A DNA stretch of 64,000 nt from Siphonodentalium dalli (Eukaryota > Mollusca > Scaphopoda > Gadilida > Siphonodentaliidae). Positions 1 through 10,745 of this stretch are shown one piece after another. The position numbers were made by a program, and so were the translations under genes. The first letter of the stretch is position 1, and each line of letters starts with the position of its first letter. The notes below the pieces were generated by a model. The model was not told where the DNA came from. It worked only from the letters and a program-made list of their open reading frames with translations, and searched no databases. Location: contig CP136061.1 of the NCBI GenBank assembly GCA_032622095.1, positions 129,902,754-129,966,753 on the forward strand, in the 5' to 3' direction.

Positions 1-181
1 CACATTAATAACAAATGTCAAACTGACAGTTACAGCCCTTATATTCTTAAAATCCTATTTTTCAGCCCTCCTACAAACCCGTGAAATCGTGTATGGATAC
101 TTGAACTAAAACGCATAATATTGTCGATGACAGTGTTGCCGTGCAACAACGTGCTTATGTAGCCTAAATTGTTTATTTCAG

Positions 182-499
182 ATGGTTGGAACTAATATTT
201 TGCCTCAATTTCGGTATGTTTGTTCTGTCTGTCACATGCCCCTTGTTTCGAATTTACAAAACACCACATTTCCACCACGTTTTTTGGCGATATTTGACAA
301 ATTTAAGCCCAGAAGCAAACAATGGCAACGCGAATGGCAGCAAATGATCATAACATCGCCCGTTAGAACTATGCTGGCGTTAACCTATATTGGAATCAGA
401 AATAAACCCATCACAGTGGTTGGCTCTCAAGGCCGTTTCCTTCAGAAATATATGCACCGGTCAAGCAGCCGTCAGAAGTGTTATAAATGCGGATTCTAG
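182..499 (+). CDS. Second array gene, exon 2, first visible copy
   Basis: 105 codons that open directly after a splice-acceptor-like tttatttcag. Exon 1 of this copy would lie left of the window. Two CxxC pairs sit near the ends (C14/C17 and C100/C103) and the middle is basic; no signal peptide or family was recognised. The frame is open in all six direct units, but the copies are too similar for that alone to prove coding. Variant K46/R50, as in units 2 and 5. Confidence 0.4.
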   Translation: MVGTNILPQFRYVCSVCHMPLVSNLQNTTFPPRFLAIFDKFKPRSKQWQREWQQMIITSPVRTMLALTYIGIRNKPITVVGSQGRFLQKYMHRSSSRQKCYKCGF

Positions 500-982
500 T
501 TTCCCTACACACACTCAAGAAGCGCAGCTCTAATGATTGAGTTACAGTTAACCATGCATCTGGCAATATAAATTATAACCTTATATACGTCGAACGTCTG
601 CGCGTGCCAGGGAATACCCAAAACAAATGTGTGTCATAAATCTAACAAAGAACCGAAAGCAGTCAGTTTAATTTTTCAGTAATATATTGATACGCTTAAC
701 AACTTATGCATCTATACAATTCGCTTTTTTAGTTGACATTATACTCAATTTTACACCGCGCACAGTGAACCGAGTAATACTCCAAATTCACGGAGCAAGT
801 GGTAAGCGCCGATGCATGTTGTGATACGAATTTGAATGCAACGCAAAGTAAACACTTCGTTGCCACTCGAAAACTGTGTTGTAGTACTCGAAAGATCGCC
901 GAGCCAATCAAATAGCGTTGATTAGGCCGAGCAGAGGCCACTACGTTCTTGTAAAAACACCCCCTTCCAGACCCCGTGCAAG

Positions 983-990
983 TATATAAA
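983..990 (+). promoter_or_regulatory. nanos TATA box, unit 1
   Basis: TATATAAA about 100 bp before the nanos ATG, with CCAATCA about 75 bp further upstream (904-910). Transcription would be expected to start near 1015-1020. Confidence 0.65.
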
Positions 991-1091
991 TCCAGATTGG
1001 TTTCATATCAAACTATATCTTTCGTTCACTGTCGCTCGATCGTTCTAAATCATAACCATTTCAGTCGAACATTATAGAAATTGCCATCATT

Positions 1092-1724
1092 ATGTCATCA
1101 GTTGCAGGCATCGACATGAAAGGGGGACTTTTTGGTTTCCTCGTAGATTCAGCGTTTATGTTCAGTGATCAGGATATTTCACAATCGCATGGGAAAATAA
1201 CCAGGTCGTGTGTATCAACAAATCTCGAGTACCTTGCTTCAATTCGAGCGAACGCCACAGATGATTTCAATGTGAATGGCACGGATGTCGACCTTGATGA
1301 CTATGATTCCTACCAAGCTCAACTGAGGGGTCACAATGTCAGCAGTTCCATTCTGTTTTCTGTGGGGTGTGATGCAGCGACAGATTCGAAAGACAAGAAA
1401 GGAATCAAGCGAGCATGTGCCGAAGCCGTTCTGCCCCCAAATAAGAGACCGGTAGTGAACAGTTTAAGGAACAAATCAAAAGAATATTGCGTTTTCTGCA
1501 AACACAGTAAAAAGCCAGCACGGTTGTACAAAAGTCACCTGGTAAAAGACGACAATGATGTAGTTACCTGTCCCATTCTCCGACGGTACAAGTGCCCTCT
1601 ATGTGGTGTTTCTGGTGACAAAGCTCACACGATCAAGTATTGTCCATCATACGACGGGATATCCATGAGCGTTGCCGTAGCCAGGAGAAGAAAGTTCGAC
1701 AGCAAGAGAGTCAGATCTTCATAA
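1092..1724 (+). CDS. nanos: Nanos-family RNA-binding protein, copy 1
   Basis: 210 codons, no intron. Residues 133-184 hold the whole Nanos double zinc finger: C133-x2-C136-x12-H149-x10-C160, then C168-x2-C171-x7-H179-x4-C184, with family landmarks VTCPILR, CPLCG and AHTIKYC. Nanos proteins work with Pumilio and the CCR4-NOT deadenylase to silence mRNAs, mainly in germ cells. The N-terminal half is divergent, with an acidic patch (about 65-73); the tail is basic (198-208). The start is the first ATG about 100 bp after a TATA box (983-990), with CCAAT at 904-908. The stop is followed by a stem-loop (1812-1840) and two AATAAA signals. Met23 is shared only with copy 2. Family assignment is very secure; expression is unknown. 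Confidence 0.96.
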   Translation: MSSVAGIDMKGGLFGFLVDSAFMFSDQDISQSHGKITRSCVSTNLEYLASIRANATDDFNVNGTDVDLDDYDSYQAQLRGHNVSSSILFSVGCDAATDSKDKKGIKRACAEAVLPPNKRPVVNSLRNKSKEYCVFCKHSKKPARLYKSHLVKDDNDVVTCPILRRYKCPLCGVSGDKAHTIKYCPSYDGISMSVAVARRRKFDSKRVRSS

Positions 1725-1811
1725 GCTGCAAGCCAGATTAGCACACGCTATGTGTCTAAATGCCCGTTTTGTTAAAATATTATTCAATTGTTATATATGC
1801 CTTTAATGTTG

Positions 1812-1840
1812 GTGCGCATGGAAATTTGAAACATGCGCAC
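1812..1840 (+). promoter_or_regulatory. nanos 3' UTR stem-loop, unit 1
   Basis: Perfect 9 bp stem GTGCGCATG / CATGCGCAC around an 11-base A/T-rich loop, 87 bases after the stop and before the AATAAA signals. It is the only G+C-rich part of this 3' UTR. nanos mRNAs in other animals carry structured 3' UTR control elements, so a similar role is an inference. Confidence 0.6.
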
Positions 1841-1855
1841 AATTTGTATTGTATA

Positions 1856-1912
1856 AATAAACAATTTGTAATGAATTATATGCAAAGAAGCTTTTACATA
1901 TTAGGCAATAAA
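1856..1912 (+). terminator. nanos polyadenylation signals, unit 1
   Basis: Two AATAAA hexamers, at 1856-1861 and 1907-1912, 132 and 183 bases after the stop. Both recur in units 2-5. No cleavage site can be proved from sequence. Confidence 0.55.
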
Positions 1913-1959
1913 CTTATGTATAACAAATATCCTTTTCGTATCTATATATAAACAAATGG

Positions 1960-2784
1960 GCGGTCTCTTGGTGCTTGCATTTTTGTACCTCGTTCCTGTC
2001 GTGTCGTGTACAGATATTTCTCAAAATGGTAGCTGTCTAATGTCAAAATCTAGTGATTATTGTGCGAATTGGTGGTTTCGCTTACTTGTCTATTGTCTTG
2101 TTCTTTGAACACACAGAAAGAAATCGCATGCAACAATTCCAATCCCGCTTTCTCTAAGCCATATATCAGTCCATCGTCAAAGCTTCATTGGAAGACTCGC
2201 GTAGCAGGGATGCGAGTACAAATGTCCTACTGAAGCATAACAGTACGATGATAAAACAAAATCGGTTCATGCAAGACTTGTGGTGATCGCTGGTCGGAGA
2301 AGGCCGGTACTTCAGATCGAATTTTTTTTATTTTTTTTTTACAAATTTCCCAATGTATCCATTTTGTGACGACTATTTTAACTATAACTCTAAATCCGTG
2401 TCTTTGGTTCAGTTCAAGATACAAACCACAATGAACTATCAGGTTTAAATGAGGTAGTAATCAACGATTTCTGGCCATTTTCACAATTTTGAGTGGTTAC
2501 TGTACTACAACCTTCTGCTACACCAGGGTCATTGACAAACAGCACACGAATGTTTGGCTACAATAGACAGAAATGGACTAAGCATTCAACTGACTGTACT
2601 TTGACTGGATTGTCACATCACAAATTGAATTATCTCCCTTGGACTGTCCATGCAATGCACCAATTTTTAACCATTGTTTGGCCGAAAGTAGCCGTCTTCG
2701 GCCCCATAGTTAACCATGACAGAGCGAATGTCAGTCTATGGTCACCTTGTGAGCAGATATAGAACCTAGATAGATGTAAGATGA
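1960..2784 (+). other. Array spacer between nanos and the second gene
   Basis: No gene recognised. It holds a T tract of variable length (2321-2340) and an 89-codon open frame (2493-2762) that starts with GTG, not ATG; the frame is open in every full unit but shifted in the duplicated segment of unit 5. The other units repeat this spacer. Confidence 0.6.
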
Positions 2785-2792
2785 TATAAAAA
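2785..2792 (+). promoter_or_regulatory. Candidate TATA box of the second array gene
   Basis: TATAAAAA about 120 bp before the ATG at 2913, which is the first ATG downstream of the box. The same box recurs at this place in the other units. It supports the two-exon model but was chosen by eye in A+T-rich sequence. Confidence 0.4.
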
Positions 2793-2912
2793 CTAAAAAG
2801 AAAATTATCGTATCAATTTTGAAATTTTGTTTTGGAACTGCAGAAGACTGTTTTGAAGAGAGATAAATCAAGCTCTTTTCCGGTGTATTACCACATAGAG
2901 CTGGCCCATACC

Positions 2913-3507
2913 ATGCAGATACGAAACACATACTTCGTAAGTCAAACATCATCCTATTTTGTGAACTATGGTACCTTTATAAAATAATTAAACCATTAAA
3001 ACAGTACTCACATTAATAACAAATGTCAAACTGACAGTTACAGCCCTTATATTCTTAAAATCCTATTTTTCAGCCCTCCTACAAACCCGTGAAATCGTGT
3101 ATGGATACTTGAACTAAAACGCATAATATTGTCGATGACAGTGTTGCCGTGCAACAACGTGCTTATGTAGCCTAAATTGTTTATTTCAGATGGTTGGAAC
3201 TAATATTTTGCCTCAATTTCGGTATGTTTGTTCTGTCTGTCACATGCCCCTTGTTTCGAATTTACAAAACACCACATTTCCACCACGTTTTTTGGCGATA
3301 TTTGACAAATTTAAGCCCAGAAGCAAACAATGGCAACGCGAATGGCAGCAAATGATCATAACATCGCCCGTTAGAACTATGCTGGCGTTAACCTATATTG
3401 GAATCAGAAATAAACCCATCACAGTGGTTGGCTCTCAAGGCCGTTTCCTTCAGAAATATATGCACCGGTCAAGCAGCCGTCAGAAGTGTTATAAATGCGG
3501 ATTCTAG
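2913..3507 (+). CDS. Second array gene, two-exon model, unit 1/2
   Basis: Candidate gene crossing the arbitrary unit border. A TATA box (2785-2792) is followed by the first downstream ATG at 2913. Exon 1 is 2913-2936 (8 codons, MQIRNTYF). The intron is 2937-3189, with a perfect gtaagt donor and a pyrimidine-rich tttatttcag acceptor, both phase 0. Exon 2 is 3190-3507 (105 codons, ends CYKCGF). The product would be 113 residues with two CxxC pairs that could bind a metal. I recognise no family. Translation could instead start at the exon 2 ATG. The gene lies about 0.6 kb upstream of, and in the same direction as, the next nanos. The model is inference. Confidence 0.4.
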
Positions 3508-3990
3508 TTTCCCTACACACACTCAAGAAGCGCAGCTCTAATGATTGAGTTACAGTTAACCATGCATCTGGCAATATAAATTATAACCTTATATACGTCG
3601 AACGTCTGCGCGTGCCAGGGAATACCCAAAACAAATGTGTGTCATAAATCTAACAAAGAACCGAAAGCAGTCAGTTTAATTTTTCAGTAATATATTGATA
3701 CGCTTAACAACTTATGCATCTATACAATTCGCTTTTTTAGTTGACATTATACTCAATTTTACACCGCGCACAGTGAACCGAGTAATACTCCAAATTCACG
3801 GAGCAAGTGGTAAGCGCCGATGCATGTTGTGATACGAATTTGAATGCAACGCAAAGTAAACACTTCGTTGCCACTCGAAAACTGTGTTGTAGTACTCGAA
3901 AGATCGCCGAGCCAATCAAATAGCGTTGATTAGGCCGAGCAGAGGCCACTACGTTCTTGTAAAAACACCCCCTTCCAGACCCCGTGCAAG

Positions 3991-3998
3991 TATATAAA
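3991..3998 (+). promoter_or_regulatory. nanos TATA box, unit 2
   Basis: Same TATATAAA and spacing as in unit 1. Confidence 0.65.
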
Positions 3999-4099
3999 TC
4001 CAGATTGGTTTCATATCAAACCATATCTTTCGTTCACTGTCGCTCGATCGTTCTAAATCATAACCATTTCAGTCGAACATTATAGAAATTGCCATCATT

Positions 4100-4732
4100 A
4101 TGTCATCAGTTGCAGGCATCGACATGAAACGGGGACTTTTTGGTTTCCTCGTAGATTCAGCGTTTATGTTCAGTGATCAGGATATTTCACAATCGCATGG
4201 GAAAATAACCAGGTCGTGTGTATCAACAAATCTCGAGTACCTTGCTTCAATTCGAGCGAACGCCACAGATTATTTCAATGTGAATGGCACGGATGTCGAC
4301 CTTGATGACTATGATTCCTACCAAGCTCAACTGAGGGGTCACAATGTCAGCAGTTCCATTCTGTTTTCTGTGGGGTGTGATGCAGCGACAGATTCGACAG
4401 ACAAGAAAGGAATCAAGCGAGCATGTGCCGAAGCCGTTCTGCCCCCAAATAAGAGACCGGTAGTGAACAGTTTAAGGAACAAATCAAAAGAATATTGCGT
4501 TTTCTGCAAACACAGTAAAAAGCCAGCACGGTTGTACAAAAGTCACCTGGTAAAAGACGACAATGATGTAGTTACCTGTCCCATTCTCCGACGGTACAAG
4601 TGCCCTCTATGTGGTGTTTCTGGTGACAAAGCTCACACGATCAAGTATTGTCCATCATACGACGGGATATCCATGAGCGTTGCCGTAGCCAGGAGAAGAA
4701 AGTTCGACAGCAAGAGAGTCAGATCTTCATAA
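4100..4732 (+). CDS. nanos: Nanos-family RNA-binding protein, copy 2
   Basis: Intact 210-codon copy with all eight zinc ligands. Relative to copy 3 it has Met23 (shared with copy 1) and three private changes, G11R, D58Y and K100T, all in the poorly conserved N-terminal half. TATA box at 3991-3998; 3' UTR stem-loop at 4824-4852. The finger is unchanged, so RNA-binding ability is expected to be kept. Confidence 0.95.
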   Translation: MSSVAGIDMKRGLFGFLVDSAFMFSDQDISQSHGKITRSCVSTNLEYLASIRANATDYFNVNGTDVDLDDYDSYQAQLRGHNVSSSILFSVGCDAATDSTDKKGIKRACAEAVLPPNKRPVVNSLRNKSKEYCVFCKHSKKPARLYKSHLVKDDNDVVTCPILRRYKCPLCGVSGDKAHTIKYCPSYDGISMSVAVARRRKFDSKRVRSS

Positions 4733-4823
4733 GCTGCAAGCCAGATTAGCACACGCTATGTGTCTAAATGCCCGTTTTGTTAAAATATTATTCAATTGTT
4801 ATATATGCCTTTAATTTATGTTG

Positions 4824-4852
4824 GTGCGCATGGAAATTTGAAACATGCGCAC
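4824..4852 (+). promoter_or_regulatory. nanos 3' UTR stem-loop, unit 2
   Basis: Identical stem and loop, shifted a few bases from the stop by a short insertion. Confidence 0.6.
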
Positions 4853-5918
4853 AATTTGTATTGTATAAATAAACAATTTGTAATGAATTATATGCAAAGA
4901 AGCTTTTACATATTAGGCAATAAACTTATGTATAACAAATATCCTTTTCGTATCTATATATAAACAAATGGGCGGTCTCTTGGTGCTTGCATTTTTGTAC
5001 CTCGTTCCTGTCGTGTCGTGTACAGATATTTCTCAAAATGGTAGCTGTCTAATGTCAAAATCTAGTGATTATTGTGCGAATTGGTGGTTTCGCTTACTTG
5101 TCTATTGTCTTGTTCTTTGAACACACAGAAAGAAATCGCATGCAACAATTCCAATCCCGCTTTCTCTAAGCCATATATCAGTCCATCGTCAAAGCTTCAT
5201 TGGAAGACTCGCGTAGCAGGGATGCGAGTACAAATGTCCTACTGAAGCATAACAGTACGATGATAAAACAAAATCGTTTCATGCAAGACTTGTGGTGATC
5301 GCTGGTCGGAGAAGGCCGGTACTTCAGATCGAATTTTTTTTTTTTTACAAATTTCCCAATGTATCCATTTTGTGACGACTATTTTAACTATAACTCTAAA
5401 TCCGTGTCTTTGGTTCAGTTCAAGATACAAACCACAATGAACTATCAGGTTTAAATGAGGTAGTAATCAACGATTTCTGGCCATTTTCACAATTTTGAGT
5501 GGTTACTGTACTACAACCTTCTGCTACACCAGGGTCATTGACAAACAGCACACGAATGTTTGGCTACAATAGACATAAATGGACTAAGCATTCAACTGAC
5601 TGTACTTTGACTGGATTGTCACATCACAAATTGAATTATCTCCCTTGGACTGTCCATGCAATGCACCAATTTTTAACCATTGTTTGGCCGAAAGTAGCCG
5701 TCTTCGGCCCCATAGTTAACCATGACAGAGCGAATGTCAGTCTATGGTCACCTTGTGAGCAGATATAGAACCTAGATAGATGTAAGATGATATAAAAACT
5801 AAAAAGAAAATTATCGTATCAATTTTTAAATTTTGTTTTGGAACTGCAGAAGACTGTTTTGAAGGGAGATAAATCAAGCTCTTTTCCGGTGTATTACCAC
5901 ATAGAGCTGGCCCATACC

Positions 5919-6513
5919 ATGCAGATACGAAACACATACTTCGTAAGTCAAACATCATCCTATTTTGTGAACTATGGTACCTTTATAAAATAATTAAACC
6001 ATTAAAACAGTACTCACATTAATAACAAATGTCAAACTGACAGTTACAGCCCTTATATTCTTAAAATCCTATTTTTCAGCCCTCCTACAAACCCGTGAAA
6101 TCGTGTATGGATACTTGAACTAAAACGCATAATATTGTCGATGACAGTGTTGCCGTGCAACAACGTGCTTATGTAGCCTAAATTGTTTATTTCAGATGGT
6201 TGGAACTAATATTTTGCCTCAATTTCGGTATGTTTGTTCTGTCTGTCACATGCCCCTTGTTTCGAATTTACAAAACACCACATTTCCACCACGTTTTTTG
6301 GCGATATTTGACAAATTTAAGCCCAGAAGCTGCCAATGGCAAAGCGAATGGCAGCAAATGATCATAACATCGCCCGTTAGAACTATGCTGGCGTTAACCT
6401 ATATTGGAATCAGAAATAAACCCATCACAGTGGTTGGCTCTCAAGGCCGTTTCCTTCAGAAATATATGCACCGGTCAAGCAGCCGTCAGAAGTGTTATAA
6501 ATGCGGATTCTAG
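5919..6513 (+). CDS. Second array gene, unit 2/3 copy
   Basis: Exon 1 is 5919-5942, the intron has the same gtaagt and tttatttcag borders, and exon 2 is 6196-6513. Exon 2 carries the tgc variant (K46C) with R50S, shared with the next copy. No stop or frameshift. Function unknown. Confidence 0.4.
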
Positions 6514-6996
6514 TTTCCCTACACACACTCAAGAAGCGCAGCTCTAATGATTGAGTTACAGTTAACCATGCATCTGGCAATATAAATTATAACCTTATAT
6601 ACGTCGAACGTCTGCGCGTGCCAGGGAATACCCAAAACAAATGTGTGTCATAAATCTAACAAAGAACCGAAAGCAGTCAGTTTAATTTTTCAGTAATATA
6701 TTGATACGCTTAACAACTTATGCATCTATACAATTCGCTTTTTTAGTTGACATTATACTCAATTTTACACCGCGCACAGTGAACCGAGTAATACTCCAAA
6801 TTCACGGAGCAAGTGGTAAGCGCCGATGCATGTTGTGATACGAATTTGAATGCAACGCAAAGTAAACACTTCGTTGCCACTCGAAAACTGTGTTGTAGTA
6901 CTCGAAAGATCGCCGAGCCAATCAAATAGCGTTGATTAGGCCGAGCAGAGGCCACTACGTTCTTGTAAAAACACCCCCTTCCAGACCCCGTGCAAG

Positions 6997-7004
6997 TATA
7001 TAAA
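6997..7004 (+). promoter_or_regulatory. nanos TATA box, unit 3
   Basis: Same TATATAAA and spacing as in unit 1. Confidence 0.65.
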
Positions 7005-7105
7005 TCCAGATTGGTTTCATATCAAACCATATCTTTCGTTCACTGTCGCTCGATCGTTCTAAATCATAACCATTTCAGTCGAACATTATAGAAATTGCCA
7101 TCATT

Positions 7106-7738
7106 ATGTCATCAGTTGCAGGCATCGACATGAAAGGGGGACTTTTTGGTTTCCTCGTAGATTCAGCGTTTACGTTCAGTGATCAGGATATTTCACAATC
7201 GCATGGGAAAATAACCAGGTCGTGTGTATCAACAAATCTCGAGTACCTTGCTTCAATTCGAGCGAACGCCACAGATGATTTCAATGTGAATGGCACGGAT
7301 GTCGACCTTGATGACTATGATTCCTACCAAGCTCAACTGAGGGGTCACAATGTCAGCAGTTCCATTCTGTTTTCTGTGGGGTGTGATGCAGCGACAGATT
7401 CGAAAGACAAGAAAGGAATCAAGCGAGCATGTGCCGAAGCCGTTCTGCCCCCAAATAAGAGACCGGTAGTGAACAGTTTAAGGAACAAATCAAAAGAATA
7501 TTGCGTTTTCTGCAAACACAGTAAAAAGCCAGCACGGTTGTACAAAAGTCACCTGGTAAAAGACGACAATGATGTAGTTACCTGTCCCATTCTCCGACGG
7601 TACAAGTGCCCTCTATGTGGTGTTTCTGGTGACAAAGCTCACACGATCAAGTATTGTCCATCATACGACGGGATATCCATGAGCGTTGCCGTAGCCAGGA
7701 GAAGAAAGTTCGACAGCAAGAGAGTCAGATCTTCATAA
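7106..7738 (+). CDS. nanos: Nanos-family RNA-binding protein, copy 3
   Basis: Intact 210-codon copy that matches the array consensus, with Thr23 as in copies 4-6. All zinc ligands are present. TATA box at 6997-7004; stem-loop at 7826-7854. It is the best representative sequence because it has no private amino-acid change. Confidence 0.96.
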   Translation: MSSVAGIDMKGGLFGFLVDSAFTFSDQDISQSHGKITRSCVSTNLEYLASIRANATDDFNVNGTDVDLDDYDSYQAQLRGHNVSSSILFSVGCDAATDSKDKKGIKRACAEAVLPPNKRPVVNSLRNKSKEYCVFCKHSKKPARLYKSHLVKDDNDVVTCPILRRYKCPLCGVSGDKAHTIKYCPSYDGISMSVAVARRRKFDSKRVRSS

Positions 7739-7825
7739 GCTGCAAGCCAGATTAGCACACGCTATGTGTCTAAATGCCCGTTTTGTTTAAATATTATTCA
7801 ATTGTTATATATGCCTTTAATGTTG

Positions 7826-7854
7826 GTGCGCATGGAAATTTGAAACATGCGCAC
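7826..7854 (+). promoter_or_regulatory. nanos 3' UTR stem-loop, unit 3
   Basis: Identical stem and loop, with spacing as in unit 1. Confidence 0.6.
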
Positions 7855-8926
7855 AATTTGTATTGTATAAATAAACAATTTGTAATGAATTATATGCAAA
7901 GAAGCTTTTACATATTAGGCAATAAACTTATGTATAACAAATATCCTTTTCGTATCTATATATAAACAAATGGGCGGTCTCTTGGTGCTTGCATTTTTGT
8001 ACCTCGTTCCTGTCGTGTCGTGTACAGATATTTCTCAAAATGGTAGCTGTCTAATGTCAAAATCTAGTGATTATTGTGCGAATTGGTGGTTTCGCTTACT
8101 TGTCTATTGTCTTGTTCTTTGAACACACAGAAAGAAATCGCATGCAACAATTCCAATCCCGCTTTCTCTAAGCCATATATCAGTCCATCGTCAAAGCTTC
8201 ATTGGAAGACTCGCGTAGCAGGGATGCGAGTACAAATGTCCTACTGAAGCATAACAGTACGATGATAAAACAAAATCGGTTCATGCAAGACTTGTGGTGA
8301 TCGCTGGTCGGAGAAGGCCGGTACTTCAGATCGAATTTTTTTTATTTTTTTTTTACAAATTTCCCAATGTATCCATTTTGTGACGACTATTTTAACTATA
8401 ACTCTAAATCCGTGTCTTTGGTTCAGTTCAAGATACAAACCACAATGAACTATCAGGTTTAAATGAGGTAGTAATCAACGATTTCTGGCCATTTTCACAA
8501 TTTTGAGTGGTTACTGTACTACAACCTTCTGCTACACCAGGGTCATTGACAAACAGCACACGAATGTTTGGCTACAATAGACAGAAATGGACTAAGCATT
8601 CAACTGACTGTACTTTGACTGGATTGTCACATCACAAATTGAATTATCTCCCTTGGACTGTCCATGCAATGCACCAATTTTTAACCATTGTTTGGCCGAA
8701 AGTAGCCGTCTTCGGCCCCATAGTTAACCATGACAGAGCGAATGTCAGTCTATGGTCACCTTGTGAGCAGATATAGAACCTAGATAGATGTAAGATGATA
8801 TAAAAACTAAAAAGAAAATTATCGTATCAATTTTGAAATTTTGTTTTGGAACTGCAGAAGACTGTTTTGAAGGGAGATAAATCAAGCTCTTTTCCGGTGT
8901 ATTACCACATAGAGCTGGCCCATACC

Positions 8927-9521
8927 ATGCAGATACGAAACACATACTTCGTAAGTCAAACATCATCCTATTTTGTGAACTATGGTACCTTTATAAAATA
9001 ATTAAACCATTAAAACAGTACTCACATTAATAACAAATGTCAAACTGACAGTTACAGCCCTTATATGCTTAAAATCCTATTTTTCAGCCCTCCTACAAAC
9101 CCGTGAAATCGTGTATGGATACTTGAACTAAAACGCATAATATTGTCGATGACAGTGTTGCCGTGCAACAACGTGCTTATGTAGCCTAAATTGTTTATTT
9201 CAGATGGTTGGAACTAATATTTTGCCTCAATTTCGGTATGTTTGTTCTGTCTGTCACATGCCCCTTGTTTCGAATTTACAAAACACCACATTTCCACCAC
9301 GTTTTTTGGCGATATTTGACAAATTTAAGCCCAGAAGCTGCCAATGGCAAAGCGAATGGCAGCAAATGATCATAACATCGCCCGTTAGAACTATGCTGGC
9401 GTTAACCTATATTGGAATCAGAAATAAACCCATCACAGTGGTTGGCTCTCAAGGCCGTTTCCTTCATAAATATATGCACCGGTCAAGCAGCCGTCAGAAG
9501 TGTTATAAATGCGGATTCTAG
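8927..9521 (+). CDS. Second array gene, unit 3/4 copy
   Basis: Exon 1 is 8927-8950 and exon 2 is 9204-9521, with conserved splice borders. K46C and R50S as in the previous copy, plus a private Q-to-H change in the FLQKYM segment. Function unknown. Confidence 0.4.
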
Positions 9522-10003
9522 TTTCCCTACACACACTCAAGAAGCGCAGCTCTAATGATTGAGTTACAGTTAACCATGCATCTGGCAATATAAATTATAA
9601 CCTTATATACGTCGAACGTCTGCGCGTGCCAGGGAATACCCAAAACAAATGTGTGTCATAAATCTAACAAAGAACCGAAAGCAGTCAGTTTAATTTTTCA
9701 GTAATATATTGATACGCTTAACAACTTATGCATCTATACAATTCGCTTTTTTAGTTGACATTATACTAAATTTTACACCGCGCACAGTGAACCGAGTAAT
9801 ACTCCAAATTCACGGAGCAAGTGGTAAGCGCCGATGCATGTTGTGATACGAATTTGAATGCAACGCAAAGTAAACACTTCGTTGCCACTCGAAAACTGTG
9901 TTGTAGTACTCGAAAGATCGCCGAGCCAATCAAATAGCGTTGCTTTGGCCGAGCAGAGGCCACTACGTTCTTGTAAAAACACCCCTTCCAGACCCCGTGC
10001 AAG

Positions 10004-10011
10004 TATATAAA
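10004..10011 (+). promoter_or_regulatory. nanos TATA box, unit 4
   Basis: Same TATATAAA; one C fewer in the C run just upstream. Confidence 0.65.
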
Positions 10012-10112
10012 TCCAGATTGGTTTCATATCAAACCATATCTTTCGTTCACTGTCGCTCGATCGTTCTAAATCATAACCATTTCAGTCGAACATTATAGAA
10101 ATTGTCACCATT

Positions 10113-10745
10113 ATGTCATCAGTTGCAGGCATCGACATGAAAGGGGGACTTTTTGGTTTCCTCGTAGATTCAGCGTTTACGTTCAGTGATCAGGATATTT
10201 CACAATCGCATGGGAAAATAACCAGGTCGTGTGTATCAACAAATCTCGAGTACCTTGCTTCAATTCGAGCGAACGCCACAGATGATTTCAATGTGAATGG
10301 CACGGATGTCGACCTTGATGACTATGATTCCTACCAAGCTCAACTGAGGGGTCACAATGTCAGCAGTTCCATTCTGTTTTCTGTGGGGTGTGATGCAGCG
10401 ACAGATTCGAAAGACAAGAAAGGAATCAAGCGAGTATGTGCCAAAGCCGTTCTGCCCCCAAATAAGAGACCGGTAGTGAACAGTTTAAGGAACAAATCAA
10501 AAGAATATTGCGTTTTCTGCAAACACAGTAAAAAGCCAGCACGGTTGTACAAAAGTCACCTGGTAAAAGACGACAATGATGTAGTTACCTGTCCCATTCT
10601 CCGACGGTACAAGTGCCCTCTATGTGGTGTTTCTGGTGACAAAGCTCACACGATCAAGTATTGTCCATCATACGACGGGATATCCATGAGCGTTGCCGTA
10701 GCCAGGAGAAGAAAGTTCGACAGCAAGAGAGTCAGATCTTCATAA
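10113..10745 (+). CDS. nanos: Nanos-family RNA-binding protein, copy 4
   Basis: Intact 210-codon copy with Thr23 and two private changes, A108V and E111K, just before the zinc finger. The bases before the ATG read gtcaccatt instead of gccatcatt. TATA box at 10004-10011; stem-loop at 10837-10865. All eight zinc ligands are present. Confidence 0.95.
   Translation: MSSVAGIDMKGGLFGFLVDSAFTFSDQDISQSHGKITRSCVSTNLEYLASIRANATDDFNVNGTDVDLDDYDSYQAQLRGHNVSSSILFSVGCDAATDSKDKKGIKRVCAKAVLPPNKRPVVNSLRNKSKEYCVFCKHSKKPARLYKSHLVKDDNDVVTCPILRRYKCPLCGVSGDKAHTIKYCPSYDGISMSVAVARRRKFDSKRVRSS

Larger units (their letters stand above)
1..3008 (+). repeat. nanos array, unit 1
   Basis: First visible copy of the ~3.0 kb tandem unit; position 1 aligns with 3009, 6015, 9023, 12024 and 15522. 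The window opens inside the array, so the phase of the unit is arbitrary. It holds exon 2 of the second gene, the nanos gene and exon 1 of the next copy of the second gene. Units 1 and 3 share a 3' half variant (short spacer after the nanos stop, interrupted T tract near 2330, cggttc near 2265) that differs from units 2, 4 and 5. Confidence 0.97.
3009..6014 (+). repeat. nanos array, unit 2
   Basis: Second direct copy, nearly identical to unit 1 by eye. It has the alternative 3' variant (extra ttta-type insertion in the nanos 3' UTR, plain T tract, cgtttc) shared with units 4 and 5. Its nanos copy has three private coding changes. Confidence 0.97.
6015..9022 (+). repeat. nanos array, unit 3
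   Basis: Third direct copy. Its 3' half matches unit 1, but in the second gene it carries the aaa-to-tgc change shared only with unit 4. It is therefore a mosaic of variants found elsewhere in the array. Confidence 0.97.

Noticed and set aside
729-941. 70-codon minus-strand frame before nanos, repeated in each unit
   Set aside because: It overlaps the nanos promoter in antisense and repeats only because the unit repeats; no motif or start context.
1331-1531. 66-codon minus-strand frame inside nanos
   Set aside because: Antisense shadow of the nanos ORF.
2493-2762. 89-codon frame in the array spacer
   Set aside because: Starts with GTG, has no promoter or splice support in phase, and is shifted in the duplicated segment of unit 5.
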